A DNA stretch of 64,000 nt from positions 1-64,000 of the forward strand of contig NZ_JHYQ01000028.1 of assembly GCF_000621325.1 (NCBI RefSeq). The letters run 5' to 3'. The position numbers and the translations under genes are program-made. Shown here piece by piece: positions 54,672 through 62,975 of the stretch. Position 1 is the stretch's first letter. Each line of letters begins with the position of its first letter. The notes under the pieces were generated by a model that saw only the letters and a list, made by a program, of their open reading frames with translations, was not told the origin of the DNA and searched no databases. This stretch comes from Thiothrix lacustris DSM 21227. GTDB taxonomy: Bacteria; Pseudomonadota; Gammaproteobacteria; Thiotrichales; Thiotrichaceae.

Positions 54672-55253
54672 ATGACAATGATAGACACCGACTTCATGGA
54701 ATCCCTGAAAAGAGCACGCACCTATGGACTAGGTGAGTTCCTAGAAATAATCAGTGAACTTTCCCAAGAAAGCACCAAAAAAGGTGTGCTTGATCGAAAA
54801 CACAAAGAATTGATTACCTTAGGAATTGCACTAGCGAAAGGCTGTCACCGCTGCATCGAAATCCACACGGCAGCGGCCATTAAACTGGGCGCAAGTGATA
54901 CTGAAATGCTACAAGTACGCCGTGTAGCACTCTATGTACAAGCCAGCCCAGAGCATCACCACACGGAATTATGGAAAGCATGGATAGATTCTTGGCGTGA
55001 ATTCTCCCTCAGCAAAGGCTGTATCGACCGCCGTTGCCGTGAACTTGTCGGTTTAGGCATTGCATTAGTGCAACAAGATTCATACCTGATCGACCTACAC
55101 GTCAAAGCTGCCCGAGAATTTGGCGCAAGCCCTGAAGAAATCTTCGAAGTTATGCCGATTGCTTTACTGATGGATGGAGCACCCGCTCTTTCACAAATCC
55201 CTCATCTAGTGCACGCCATAGAAAAATCAGAACCTGTGGAGGCTACAGCCTGA
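54672..55253 (+). CDS. Carboxymuconolactone decarboxylase/AhpD-like protein, two repeats
   Basis: A 193-residue protein built of two CMD-like repeats. The first (about 40-85) has the AhpD-type redox motif GCHRCIEIHTAAAIKLGAS. The second (about 125-170; VQQDSYLIDLHVKAAREFGAS) has lost both cysteines. AhpD-like proteins reduce peroxiredoxins or act in alkylhydroperoxide metabolism, but many CMD proteins have other roles. It overlaps the alkyltransferase-like gene, which would be translated by reinitiation, so the two may act together in oxidant or alkylation stress. Confidence 0.85.
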   Translation: MTMIDTDFMESLKRARTYGLGEFLEIISELSQESTKKGVLDRKHKELITLGIALAKGCHRCIEIHTAAAIKLGASDTEMLQVRRVALYVQASPEHHHTELWKAWIDSWREFSLSKGCIDRRCRELVGLGIALVQQDSYLIDLHVKAAREFGASPEEIFEVMPIALLMDGAPALSQIPHLVHAIEKSEPVEATA

Positions 55254-55564
55254 CAAAATATCAACGCATTTACAGCATCGTGAAGCAAATTCCAACAGGC
55301 TATGTCGCCACTTACGGCGATATAGCCATACTGGCTGACCTACCCGGTCATGCCCGATTAGTAGGGTATGCCCTGCACGCCCTACCACCACTATCAGACA
55401 TCCCCTGGCAACGCGTCATCAATGCACAAGGCAAGATCAGCTTAGGGAAAACATTTCCGGGTGGTGAACTACAGCAACGCCATTTACTAGAAGCAGAAGG
55501 CATTGTGTTCGAGGCCAATGGCAAAATCAATTTACGACACTTCCGCTGGCAACCTAAGCGATGA
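55250..55564 (+). CDS. MGMT-family alkyltransferase-like protein (ATL), probable CTG start
   Basis: A 104-residue DNA-repair protein of the O6-alkylguanine transferase fold: TGYVATYGDIA, HARLVGYALHALP and PWQRVINAQGKISL. The active-site Cys of PCHRV is Trp here, the mark of ATL proteins, which bind alkyl-guanine and hand it to nucleotide excision repair. The family N-terminus (KYQRIYSIVKQIP) begins before the first GTG at 55280. The only possible earlier start is CTG at 55250, placed 7 bases after GGAGG and overlapping the upstream stop (CTGA). The GTG start would lose nearly the whole first helix. Confidence 0.82.
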   Translation: MTKYQRIYSIVKQIPTGYVATYGDIAILADLPGHARLVGYALHALPPLSDIPWQRVINAQGKISLGKTFPGGELQQRHLLEAEGIVFEANGKINLRHFRWQPKR

Positions 55565-55651
55565 AGGCGTGTTCAAAACCCAGTAATCCTCTATAATCAC
55601 TGCATTTTACTTTAATGACCACCGGCGGTAATTCGCGGGAGCCTTGCCACT

Positions 55652-58084
55652 ATGCCATTTTCAAATCGACCGACTAGAGAACCCAACCCAGTGCAGAACT
55701 TGCCAATTCTTCAGGAACGCTACGCCTTGCGTCGTTGCATGGCAGATACCGCACTTGGCAAACTCTATTGGGCACAAGATCAAAAGCAAATGCCGCAAAG
55801 CAACGAGCAAACTAACGTGTTGGTATTCACGTTATTACCTGCTCTGGCCAATAACCCTGCTTTTGAACAAGCGTTTGGACACATACTACCAACCTATCAG
55901 AAACCCATCGCAGGAATGCCTCACGTCATTGACGATGGCACCACAACCGATGGTACTCGATGGATGGTCATGCGTAATATCGGTGGCATGTTACTCTCTG
56001 AACGCCTAGCAGAACTTGATGAACGGGGAATGCCAATCCCTGAAGCGATGGAGCTGCTTGATAGCATCAACAACACACTCGCCAATCAACGTCCTAGTGG
56101 CATTTTTGGTTATCTGGAACCCAATGCCATCTTACTAGGTGACAAACTACCCTGCCTCCTCACCGCACCTGTCGCCGCCGCTTTACGGGTGACGTATAAC
56201 AACAGCGCCAATGATCGCTCAAATCAGCCCTTACGCTCAGGCTATATCAGCCCAGAGGCACTGCTTGGCGACACCCCCACGGCCACTGACGATACCTTTT
56301 CGATTGCCTGCATTGCCTATCATATGTTTCAAGGCGAACCCCCCTTCGGAAAACACAGCACACTCGAAGCGGCTATCCGCAACGTTTTCCCTGGCAGTAT
56401 CCGTAAACTTCGCCCTGACACCTGGAATGCATTACGTCAAGGACTAAGCCTAAAACGGGACGAACGCCCTAAAAACCCAACAGCATTACTACGCACCCTG
56501 CAACGTAAACAACAAAAAAAACTCATACTACCCATTGCATCCTTAGTAGCAGCGGGAGCCGTTGCCATGACTACCTACACCTTATTATCCCATCATGGTA
56601 ATACCCCACCCAAACCCGTCGAAACACAACTATCCAACCCAGCCCCAACTCAGCCAAATAAGGGCGAGACTGCCCGCCAGGAAGACACGTCTGCGTCATT
56701 AATTGGCGAAGCCAATATCCCACCCGCTCTTGACCAAGAAAGTGCCCAAGCACAAGCCCAAGCTGATAAACTGGCCACAGAAACGGCTGCACGTGCTGCC
56801 GCCGAGCGTCAAGATATTGCAGCCTCTGCCCAAATCAAGTTGGCCAGTGAAAATGACTTATTAACGCTTCAAGACAATGCTGCTGATGCCATACGCAAAG
56901 GCAACCTCTTCAGTACTGACCCAGAATACCCCGCTGCTATCGACTACTTACGCAAAGCTCGTGCCCTAGAATCAGACAACATCAAGACACAAAAACTGCT
57001 AGCACAATTGATAGACGACCAACACACCGAAGTTGAATCACTGTTGGCCGCCAACAAACTCGAAGAAGCGAATAAATTGCTATTAACCACGGACCAGCTC
57101 ATCTCCGAATTCACGCTAGCGGACAGCCTCAAACGCCAAGTGAGCCTTGAAAGCGATGTCAAACAAGAACAACGCAAGCAAGCACTGTCAGAAGAATCAT
57201 CCACTGGCACAACCACCACCCCAACGGATACCCCGACAACACCGACCACCAGCGCAAGCACTAGCGACACCGCAAACACTAGCGACAATGCCGAACAATA
57301 TATCGAACGCGCCCAGCGTGCCATCAACTATGGCAACATCAATACCAGCGATGAACGCAGTGAAAGTGCCGTTGCATACTTAAGTACATTATTAGAAAAA
57401 ACGCCCGAACACCCAGAGGCACTAAAGCTGCTGGAGAAAGTTGTCACCCTTCAACAAGAAGAAACACGCGCCATGCTGCAAAAACATGATACAGAAAAAG
57501 CGCGTTCACTCTTGGATGACAGCCAGGGTCTGATTGGCAAATACAAACTAGACGATCAGGTAGAAGAGCAAATATCCCTAGAAAAACGTTACCGTGAAAC
57601 CTTAGCCATGGGTATCGAATCCACGAAAGATGAACCCACTTCAGAAGCAGAAACCCCGGCGAGTAAACCAGAAGCAACGCCAACATCCACCGCAATACCA
57701 CAAGGAATTACCGCAACGCGCCCGACTGAAATAAAACCCGCGCCAATACCACAAGGGATTACCGCAACGCCACGCCAAGAAACAGAAAACCCTGAAGCTG
57801 CCGAAACGGCGGCGCAATCAGATCCCGCACCGCTCGAAATCAATATTCCCGCCGATATCCCGGTTCAAAGTACACCAGTGCTATCCAATAGCATCGAATT
57901 ACCCCCTGTCAGGCTCGACACCCCGCCACCAGCGCCAACGTTCGTACCCGCAGCGCCGGATACAGTGACCTTTGAAGTACCCGCAGCCCCTACCAACGAT
58001 ACTAACAACACCTTCACACCTGATGTACCCAATCTAATGGAATTACCCTTGGATAGCATCAAAGATGGCCTGAATAACCGCTGA
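55652..58084 (+). CDS. Membrane-anchored pseudokinase with C-terminal helical repeats
   Basis: An 810-residue protein. Residues about 20-285 follow the Ser/Thr protein kinase fold, ending in DDTFSIACIAYHMFQGEPPF (F-helix Asp) and LSLKRDERPKNPTALL. The catalytic parts are gone: there is no Gly-rich loop, no VAIK lysine (LVFTLLPAL), YLEPNAIL in place of HRDxKxxN, and no DFG. A membrane helix (about 290-312) follows. The periplasmic part has two TPR-like helical units (about 410-490 and 550-640) separated by a Thr/Ser-rich linker, and a long Pro-rich tail with repeated IPQGITAT. Role unknown; possibly envelope scaffolding. Confidence 0.8.
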   Translation: MPFSNRPTREPNPVQNLPILQERYALRRCMADTALGKLYWAQDQKQMPQSNEQTNVLVFTLLPALANNPAFEQAFGHILPTYQKPIAGMPHVIDDGTTTDGTRWMVMRNIGGMLLSERLAELDERGMPIPEAMELLDSINNTLANQRPSGIFGYLEPNAILLGDKLPCLLTAPVAAALRVTYNNSANDRSNQPLRSGYISPEALLGDTPTATDDTFSIACIAYHMFQGEPPFGKHSTLEAAIRNVFPGSIRKLRPDTWNALRQGLSLKRDERPKNPTALLRTLQRKQQKKLILPIASLVAAGAVAMTTYTLLSHHGNTPPKPVETQLSNPAPTQPNKGETARQEDTSASLIGEANIPPALDQESAQAQAQADKLATETAARAAAERQDIAASAQIKLASENDLLTLQDNAADAIRKGNLFSTDPEYPAAIDYLRKARALESDNIKTQKLLAQLIDDQHTEVESLLAANKLEEANKLLLTTDQLISEFTLADSLKRQVSLESDVKQEQRKQALSEESSTGTTTTPTDTPTTPTTSASTSDTANTSDNAEQYIERAQRAINYGNINTSDERSESAVAYLSTLLEKTPEHPEALKLLEKVVTLQQEETRAMLQKHDTEKARSLLDDSQGLIGKYKLDDQVEEQISLEKRYRETLAMGIESTKDEPTSEAETPASKPEATPTSTAIPQGITATRPTEIKPAPIPQGITATPRQETENPEAAETAAQSDPAPLEINIPADIPVQSTPVLSNSIELPPVRLDTPPPAPTFVPAAPDTVTFEVPAAPTNDTNNTFTPDVPNLMELPLDSIKDGLNNR

Positions 58085-58098
58085 TAACGGCTATCGTG

Positions 58099-58926
58099 CT
58101 ACAGACGCGCAATAAAAGCTGACACTGGACGCCCATCGTCCAGTGTTTCCACCGCATCCAGCAGGATTTCAGCCCCGGCAAACACCTGCGCCAACTCCCC
58201 CGGCTTCAGCAAGAAATTGGGGTTACGCGGGCTACCGAACTGTTCCGAACCCTGCATGAAAGTCTGGTAAATTAGGACGCCACCGGGTTTCAACAAGCGT
58301 TTCATCCACGGAAACAGAGGGCGGTGCAGGTAACGCGCCACGTTAATCAGCTCGAATTGCCCACTCGCATAAGCACTGAACGGGTCACTACCGGTTTCCA
58401 AGTTCAGGCACTCCGTTTGGATACCCACCTGATGGCGAACGGCCAGATTCTGGGCACGTTGTAACGCAGCGGGAATGTAGTCGATGCCACACATCTGCCA
58501 GCCGTGCATAGCAAGGTACACCATATCCCGCCCTGCCCCGCAGCCAATATCCAGCCCCGTACCCGGCGTAATACCGTGTGCCGGGGCAAGCTCTGCCACA
58601 AAACGAGCGATCAGCGGCGCAGGCTGCCACAAACGTTGGGAATGTGCCCCCCTTGCCAACTCACCTGTTGCCTGCAACGCGGCTTGCACGCTCGGCGTCC
58701 ACTCGATTTGCTGCACCACCTGATAGCCTTTACCCTGCAAAAAAGCACTGGCTTCCAGCAACGTGACGGTATCGCCATACAGGATAATGGGTTCGGAGGT
58801 TTTCGGCAGTTCGTGCATCCGTTCTGGCAATTCAGCAGCGGGTAGCGAACAAGCATTCTGATGATGCCCTTCACAAAAAGCCGTAAGATGGCGGCAATCA
58901 ACAATGGGTAAAATTTTTGTAGGCAT
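58099..58926 (-). CDS. SAM-dependent methyltransferase with rhodanese-like N-terminal domain
   Basis: A 275-residue protein. Residues about 5-85 are rhodanese-like (ILPIVDCRHLTAFCEGHH ... IILYGDTVTLLEASAFLQGKGYQVV), but the active-site loop has no Cys, so it is not a working sulfurtransferase. The class I methyltransferase domain has motif I GLDIGCGAGRDMVYLA and motif II near MCGIDYIPAAL, then INVARYLHRPLFP and LLKPGGVLIYQTF, resembling TehB-like enzymes. The start at 58926 gives a normal N-terminus; the upstream open frame is not conserved-looking. The substrate is unknown. Confidence 0.82.
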   Translation of the reverse strand: MPTKILPIVDCRHLTAFCEGHHQNACSLPAAELPERMHELPKTSEPIILYGDTVTLLEASAFLQGKGYQVVQQIEWTPSVQAALQATGELARGAHSQRLWQPAPLIARFVAELAPAHGITPGTGLDIGCGAGRDMVYLAMHGWQMCGIDYIPAALQRAQNLAVRHQVGIQTECLNLETGSDPFSAYASGQFELINVARYLHRPLFPWMKRLLKPGGVLIYQTFMQGSEQFGSPRNPNFLLKPGELAQVFAGAEILLDAVETLDDGRPVSAFIARL

Positions 58927-58996
58927 AGGATTGTGTATTGATTGGGAAATGACGGTCAGAGTATAACGCACCCTGAAAATAGCGGAGGTAATAGAC

Positions 58997-59554
58997 GTGT
59001 TGAAGATGTATGGGTTGTGGGTATTGTTGTTGCCGGGCTTGGCGTTTGCTGATGCCCGTCCGGCGACTTGGGCAACGCCCATTAACGATAGCAAGCTGGA
59101 AAATTTCTATCAGGTTAGCCCAATGCTGTACCGTTCCTCGCAGCCCGATGCGGAAGGTTTCGGCGAGCTAAAACAGCATGGCATTGGCGAAGTGCTGGAT
59201 TTGCGCCTCTACCACAAGGATCTGCCGAGCGCGGACATGGCGTTAACCGTGCACAATGCCCCGCTGTTTGCCAGCGGCATCAACCCGGTGCGAGTTGTCA
59301 ACGCCTTGCAGGTGATTGCCAATGCTAAAGAGCCGGTGCTGGTGCATTGCTTGCACGGCTCTGACCGTACCGGGCTGGTGGTCGCCCTGTACCGCGTGGT
59401 GTGTCAGGGCTGGAGCAAACAACAGGCGATTGATGAAATGCAACTGGGTGAGTTTGGTTATCACAGCGTGTTCAGCAATATTCCTGCGTTTATCCAGAAT
59501 GCGGATGTGGAAAAGCTCCGCCAACAGGTGCAAGGCCCGGCCTGTCACCTGTGA
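58997..59554 (+). CDS. Exported dual-specificity/tyrosine phosphatase-like protein
   Basis: A 185-residue exported protein. A short signal peptide (YGLWVLLLPGLAFA) precedes a cysteine-phosphatase domain with the P-loop VHCLHGSDRTG (C-x5-R), and FYQVSPMLYRSSQPDAEGF near the start is typical of DSP-like bacterial phosphatases. It would act in the periplasm, on a phosphoprotein, inositol phosphate or phosphosugar. The start is GTG at 58997, eight bases after GGAGG. It is divergent from the methyltransferase. Confidence 0.87.
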   Translation: MLKMYGLWVLLLPGLAFADARPATWATPINDSKLENFYQVSPMLYRSSQPDAEGFGELKQHGIGEVLDLRLYHKDLPSADMALTVHNAPLFASGINPVRVVNALQVIANAKEPVLVHCLHGSDRTGLVVALYRVVCQGWSKQQAIDEMQLGEFGYHSVFSNIPAFIQNADVEKLRQQVQGPACHL

Positions 59555-59558
59555 CTGC

Positions 59559-60509
59559 TCACATCCAGCCGCCGCCCTGCAAAATGACCACGCCCAGACT
59601 GGTGGTGAACAAGGAACCCAAGGTCGTCAACACCACGGTATTGGCTGCCAGTGTGGCATTGCCGCCCATCGCCCGCGCCATCACGTAACTGGCGGCGGCG
59701 GTGGGTGCGGAAGACATCAGCATTAAAATACCCAAATCCATCCCGCGAAAACCCATCCAGAAGCCGCCAGCGGTAAACAGCAAGGGGATCAGCACCAGCT
59801 TGCTGAAGGTTGCCAACAGCGTTTTGCTCATTTCCTGTTTCAGCGTATGGAAATCGAGCGATGCGCCGGTACACAACAGCGCCAGCGGCAAAGCCATATC
59901 CGCCAGCGTTTCCCCCGCCTTCATCAGCAGCTCAGGCGGGCGCACATCCCACCAGGCAAACGGCAAGGCCAACACAATGCCAATAATCAGCGGGTTGGTA
60001 GCGATATTACGTAGGATGCCGCCAATTCCCTGCTGTTTATGCAAGGAACGGCTCAGGGTGATCACCCCCAGAATATTGAACAGAATGCTCAAAATCCCCA
60101 CGTACAAGGACGCTGCCACCAGCGCGACATCGCCATAGGCATTCACGCAATACGCCAGCCCGATAATTGCCATATTGGAACGAAAAATCCCCTGCACCAC
60201 CACGCCCCGGTCTTCTGGCGGGTTTACCGTGAAATGCGCCATGATTTCCGTCAATACAAACAGGATGCTCATCGCCACCAAGCCATAGGCGATCAGGTGG
60301 AAATTGGTGGTCGCGTCGATGTGGTTTTTCGCGATACTGACAAACAGCAAGGCAGGCAACGCCCAGTTAAACACCAGTCGTGAACCTGCTTCCACAAAGG
60401 CATCGTTGACGGAGCGACGCCGCGCCAACCACGCACCCAAGGCCAACAGGATAAAAATCGGCCCTGTGACCGACAGGGAAAAAAGGATAGTGTTCCAAAA
60501 TTCGAGCAT
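59559..60509 (-). CDS. AEC-family permease (auxin efflux carrier type)
   Basis: A 316-residue membrane protein with about ten helices in two inverted halves. SNMAIIGLAYCVNAYGD and NPLIIGIVLALPFAWW are typical of the membrane-transport/AEC family, as is ALPLALLCTGASLDF. Family members move organic acids such as malate, malonate or similar anions. The substrate is unknown. It converges on the phosphatase gene with a 4-base gap. Confidence 0.9.
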   Translation of the reverse strand: MLEFWNTILFSLSVTGPIFILLALGAWLARRRSVNDAFVEAGSRLVFNWALPALLFVSIAKNHIDATTNFHLIAYGLVAMSILFVLTEIMAHFTVNPPEDRGVVVQGIFRSNMAIIGLAYCVNAYGDVALVAASLYVGILSILFNILGVITLSRSLHKQQGIGGILRNIATNPLIIGIVLALPFAWWDVRPPELLMKAGETLADMALPLALLCTGASLDFHTLKQEMSKTLLATFSKLVLIPLLFTAGGFWMGFRGMDLGILMLMSSAPTAAASYVMARAMGGNATLAANTVVLTTLGSLFTTSLGVVILQGGGWM

Positions 60510-61106
60510 TACACATCTGCCAAAGCCAAATCAGGTGCATAAGATACCCTGAAAATGGTTGGATTTGTGTTCATTTAGCCATCATGATTTTTTGTAATAG
60601 GCCATGATTTAGTATAAATTACCGCCATCAGCCAGAAGAAAACGACAGCTCATCGAGTTCTTGGTCGTTACGGATCAGGGCGGTAGCGTTCAAGGGACAA
60701 ACCGAGGGCTGCGCGTAGTCGAAGCCCGGCACGCTACACCCGCAAGATTGCCATCAGCGAATCCCGCCTGCTGGACATCACCTAGGAAACGGTCAGCTTC
60801 CACTACCACGATTACCGCGATGGGCAGCAGAAAGTGATGACCTTGGCGGGGGATGAGTGAGCTTGGCAAGGAAAAATAGACAGTCCCGAACTGTCACATA
60901 TGGCTGTTGCGCCCGATGGAAAAATGGCTCGAAACACCAAGAACCCTGTGCTATGTTTGACCACAATCAGGGCGGAAACAGGCAGGACGGCAATGGGTAG
61001 GCAACGGTTGGTGGGGAATCATCAGGAAACAGGGGCTGGCGGGGCGATGGGCAGAAAAAGCAATCCTCTTATAGATAAGGTGTCGGACTCCGTAGCACGC
61101 GGTTCC
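60510..61106. other. Gene-poor accessory stretch before the first attC site
   Basis: About 600 bases between the AEC permease and the attC site. It contains an IS91-type transposase remnant (60732-60860). An 86-codon open frame (60900-61160) runs into the attC site; it has no ribosome site and an unconvincing composition, so I do not call it a gene, though cassette ORFs often end inside attC. Nothing else is recognisable. Confidence 0.6.
60732..60860 (+). pseudogene. IS91-family transposase fragment
   Basis: Forty-two codons reading RYTRKIAISESRLLDIT, then an in-frame TAG, then ETVSFHYHDYRDGQQKVMTL and a stop. This is a small piece of an IS91-type (Y2) transposase, broken by a stop codon and truncated at both ends. 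It shows past mobile-element activity beside the attC region. Confidence 0.72.
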
Positions 61107-61168
61107 GTCCAACAAGGCATTTATGCCCAGTGCTGCCGCACACGGCATAAAATGCTTTAACGTTAGGT
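61107..61168 (+). other. Integron attC-like recombination site 1
   Basis: GTCCAAC (RYYYAAC, R'' box) at 61107-61113 and GTTAGGT (GTTRRRY, R' box) at 61162-61168 frame 48 bases. The inner arms AAGGCATTTATGCC and GGCATAAAATGCTT are nearly complementary around a loop, and the mismatches between arms are like the unpaired bases of attC. Size (62 bp), box spacing and the DarT start 22 bases later fit a cassette junction. Confidence 0.72.
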
Positions 61169-61190
61169 GACGCAAGAACAGAGGTGAACG

Positions 61191-62261
61191 ATGGAATGGA
61201 TTGTTGGGCTTTTTATTTTGTGGCTAATTGGGACTCTATCAGGTGGTTCATCTAAATCAACAAATGACTCTGCAACGACAAGAAACTCCAAGAAAAAGGA
61301 AGGCCTTCAGAAGGCGAATAGGGAGTCTTTAGACGATTTATTAAAAAAACTCGAGATTGAAGTCGATGGAGCATCAAATAAAAAAACAAAAGTTAGTCGT
61401 CCAGATGTTTCTGTTTCTTTGCCGCCTGTACGACAGACGGTGTTGTGTAGATCGCGCCGGGAACGTGCCAAACTTTCTTTGCCGCCTGTACGACAGACAG
61501 TTGATGAGGAGCCGCCGCCTTGGGACGAAGTACCGCCTTGGGACGAAGTACCGCCTTGGGACGAAGTACCGCCTTGGGACGAAGTACCGCCTTGGCTTAA
61601 AGATGATTCATACTCAGATATATCGAACGAATTTAATCAATATGGAGTCGTATCGGTTTGGCACATGACCCATAAAAATAATGTCAGAGAAATTTTAAGA
61701 TCAGGGATACTTAGCAATAAAACTGCATATGAAATCAAGAATCCTATGGATATTTCAGATCATGGCGTTCAAAGATTGAGGGAGCAAGAAGATCCGATTT
61801 ATGGCAGAAAATTACATGAATATGCACCAACTTATATAAACATTAAAAATCCGATGCTTTATGTGAGGCGCAATATACAAAATGATTTGTGCTTAATTGA
61901 AATATCATTATCTGCGTTGTTGGATCATAACTTCATTTTTACTGATGGTAATGCGGCTGCACGTAACACCCATTTTTATAACGAGACAAATGATTTAGAG
62001 AAACTTCCATGGGATGTTTTAAATGCATCATATTGGAATGACTTTCCTGACGGAAAAAGAAAAAGATGTAGTGAAGTATTAATTTACCCAAGGATTGAAC
62101 GAAAACATATTACCAAACTGCATTGTTGTTCAAGTTCGGCTTATAAGTATTTGTCTCAGCTTGGAGTTCCAGTTGAAATTTCAGAAAATCTGTTTTTTGG
62201 AAGGTGTTTTTCAGACGCAACATCAAAAGATTCATCGTTCGATGATGATATACCTTTTTGA
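61191..62261 (+). CDS. darT: DarT-type DNA ADP-ribosyltransferase toxin with N-terminal membrane segment
   Basis: A 356-residue protein. The C-terminal domain (about 150-340, DUF4433) has the DarT pattern: VWHMTHKNNVREILRSGILS, YAPTYINIKNPMLYVRR, FTDGNAAARNTHFYN, LPWDVLNASYW and CSEVLIYPRI with the catalytic Glu. DarT attaches ADP-ribose to thymidines of single-stranded DNA and stops replication. Unusual is the first 145 residues: a membrane segment (WIVGLFILWLIGTLSG), a Lys/Ser-rich linker, two copies of LSLPPVRQTV or SLPPVRQTV, and four and a half PPWDEV repeats (109-135). DarT proteins normally lack this. GAGGTGA precedes the start. The macrodomain antitoxin gene follows; both lie between attC-like sites. 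Base composition is AT-rich. Confidence 0.85.
   Translation: MEWIVGLFILWLIGTLSGGSSKSTNDSATTRNSKKKEGLQKANRESLDDLLKKLEIEVDGASNKKTKVSRPDVSVSLPPVRQTVLCRSRRERAKLSLPPVRQTVDEEPPPWDEVPPWDEVPPWDEVPPWDEVPPWLKDDSYSDISNEFNQYGVVSVWHMTHKNNVREILRSGILSNKTAYEIKNPMDISDHGVQRLREQEDPIYGRKLHEYAPTYINIKNPMLYVRRNIQNDLCLIEISLSALLDHNFIFTDGNAAARNTHFYNETNDLEKLPWDVLNASYWNDFPDGKRKRCSEVLIYPRIERKHITKLHCCSSSAYKYLSQLGVPVEISENLFFGRCFSDATSKDSSFDDDIPF
61414..61498 (+). repeat. 25-bp direct repeat inside darT
   Basis: The same 25 bases occur at 61414-61438 and 61474-61498, 60 bases apart. They encode LPPVRQT twice, in the linker of the DarT protein. The unit length is a multiple of three, so the frame is kept. It looks like a recent segmental duplication. 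Confidence 0.9.
61515..61595 (+). repeat. 18-bp tandem repeat, 4.5 copies, encoding PPWDEV
   Basis: The unit ccgccttgggacgaagta is repeated four times without a single change, plus half a copy. Identical copies suggest recent slippage. It lengthens a Pro/Trp/acid linker in DarT by six residues per unit, so copy number may vary between strains. Confidence 0.97.
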
Positions 62262-62269
62262 GGAATGTT

Positions 62270-62971
62270 ATGAGCCTAAAAGTAATTACAGGTAATATTT
62301 TTACGACCAATTGCCAAACGATAGTTAACACAATTAACTGTGTTGGTGTTATGGGGGCGGGTATAGCATTGGAGTGCCGTTTGAGATATCCAGATATGCA
62401 TGAAAGGTACATCGAACTGTGCGATAAAAATCAGATTGATATTGGGAAGTTATGGATTTATAAGTCATCAGAAAAGTGGATTTTGAACTTTCCAACAAAA
62501 AAACATTGGAAGTTTCCGTCAAAAAAAGAGTATTTACATTCTGGGCTTAAAAAATTTGTGTCTACATATAAAGAAAGGGGCATCGTGTCAATTGCATTCC
62601 CTTTGCTTGGCGCGGATAAAGGTGGAATACCTCAGGAAGAAAGCCTTTCTATAATTCAGCACTACCTTGAGCCATTGGATATAGAAATTGAAGTATATCG
62701 TTATTCATCAAGTGCAAATGATGACTTATATGAGGCGACAAAAAAATGGTTACTAACTCAAGATGTTGAATATATATCGCAATCAACAAAGCTCAGGAAA
62801 GATTATGTGGCTAAAGTATTAAATGCGATGCAGTCACAAGACATTCGTCAGCTAAACCAACTTGGCAGGGTAAAGGGGATAGGTATAAAAACTCTTGAAA
62901 AAATATTTAATTTCGCACAAGGCTCGTTAAATAGCGATTCTATTATGGTAAGCCAGCAAACGCTGTTATGA
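62270..62971 (+). CDS. darG: DarG-type macrodomain antitoxin (ADP-ribosyl glycohydrolase)
   Basis: A 233-residue protein. The macrodomain (about 1-150) has KVITGNIFTTNCQTIVNTINCVGVMGAGIALECRLRYPDM, the ADP-ribose site of DarG, and SIAFPLLGADKGGIP further on. DarG removes ADP-ribose from DNA, and its C-terminal part binds and blocks DarT. The C-terminal 80 residues here are short for the family and end in RVKGIGIKTLEKIFNFAQG. The ATG at 62270 is preceded by GAGGAA. The darT stop is 8 bases upstream; a TTG start overlapping that stop is less likely. Confidence 0.87.
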   Translation: MSLKVITGNIFTTNCQTIVNTINCVGVMGAGIALECRLRYPDMHERYIELCDKNQIDIGKLWIYKSSEKWILNFPTKKHWKFPSKKEYLHSGLKKFVSTYKERGIVSIAFPLLGADKGGIPQEESLSIIQHYLEPLDIEIEVYRYSSSANDDLYEATKKWLLTQDVEYISQSTKLRKDYVAKVLNAMQSQDIRQLNQLGRVKGIGIKTLEKIFNFAQGSLNSDSIMVSQQTLL

Positions 62972-62975
62972 AATC

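Noticed and set aside
57661-57785. Short repeats in the pseudokinase gene as a CRISPR or mobile repeat
   Set aside because: They encode in-frame IPQGITAT repeats in a Pro-rich tail; only two copies, no spacers.
60900-61160. 86-codon open frame before attC site 1
   Set aside because: No ribosome site, composition unlike a protein, and it runs through the attC-like site. It could be a cassette ORF but nothing supports it.
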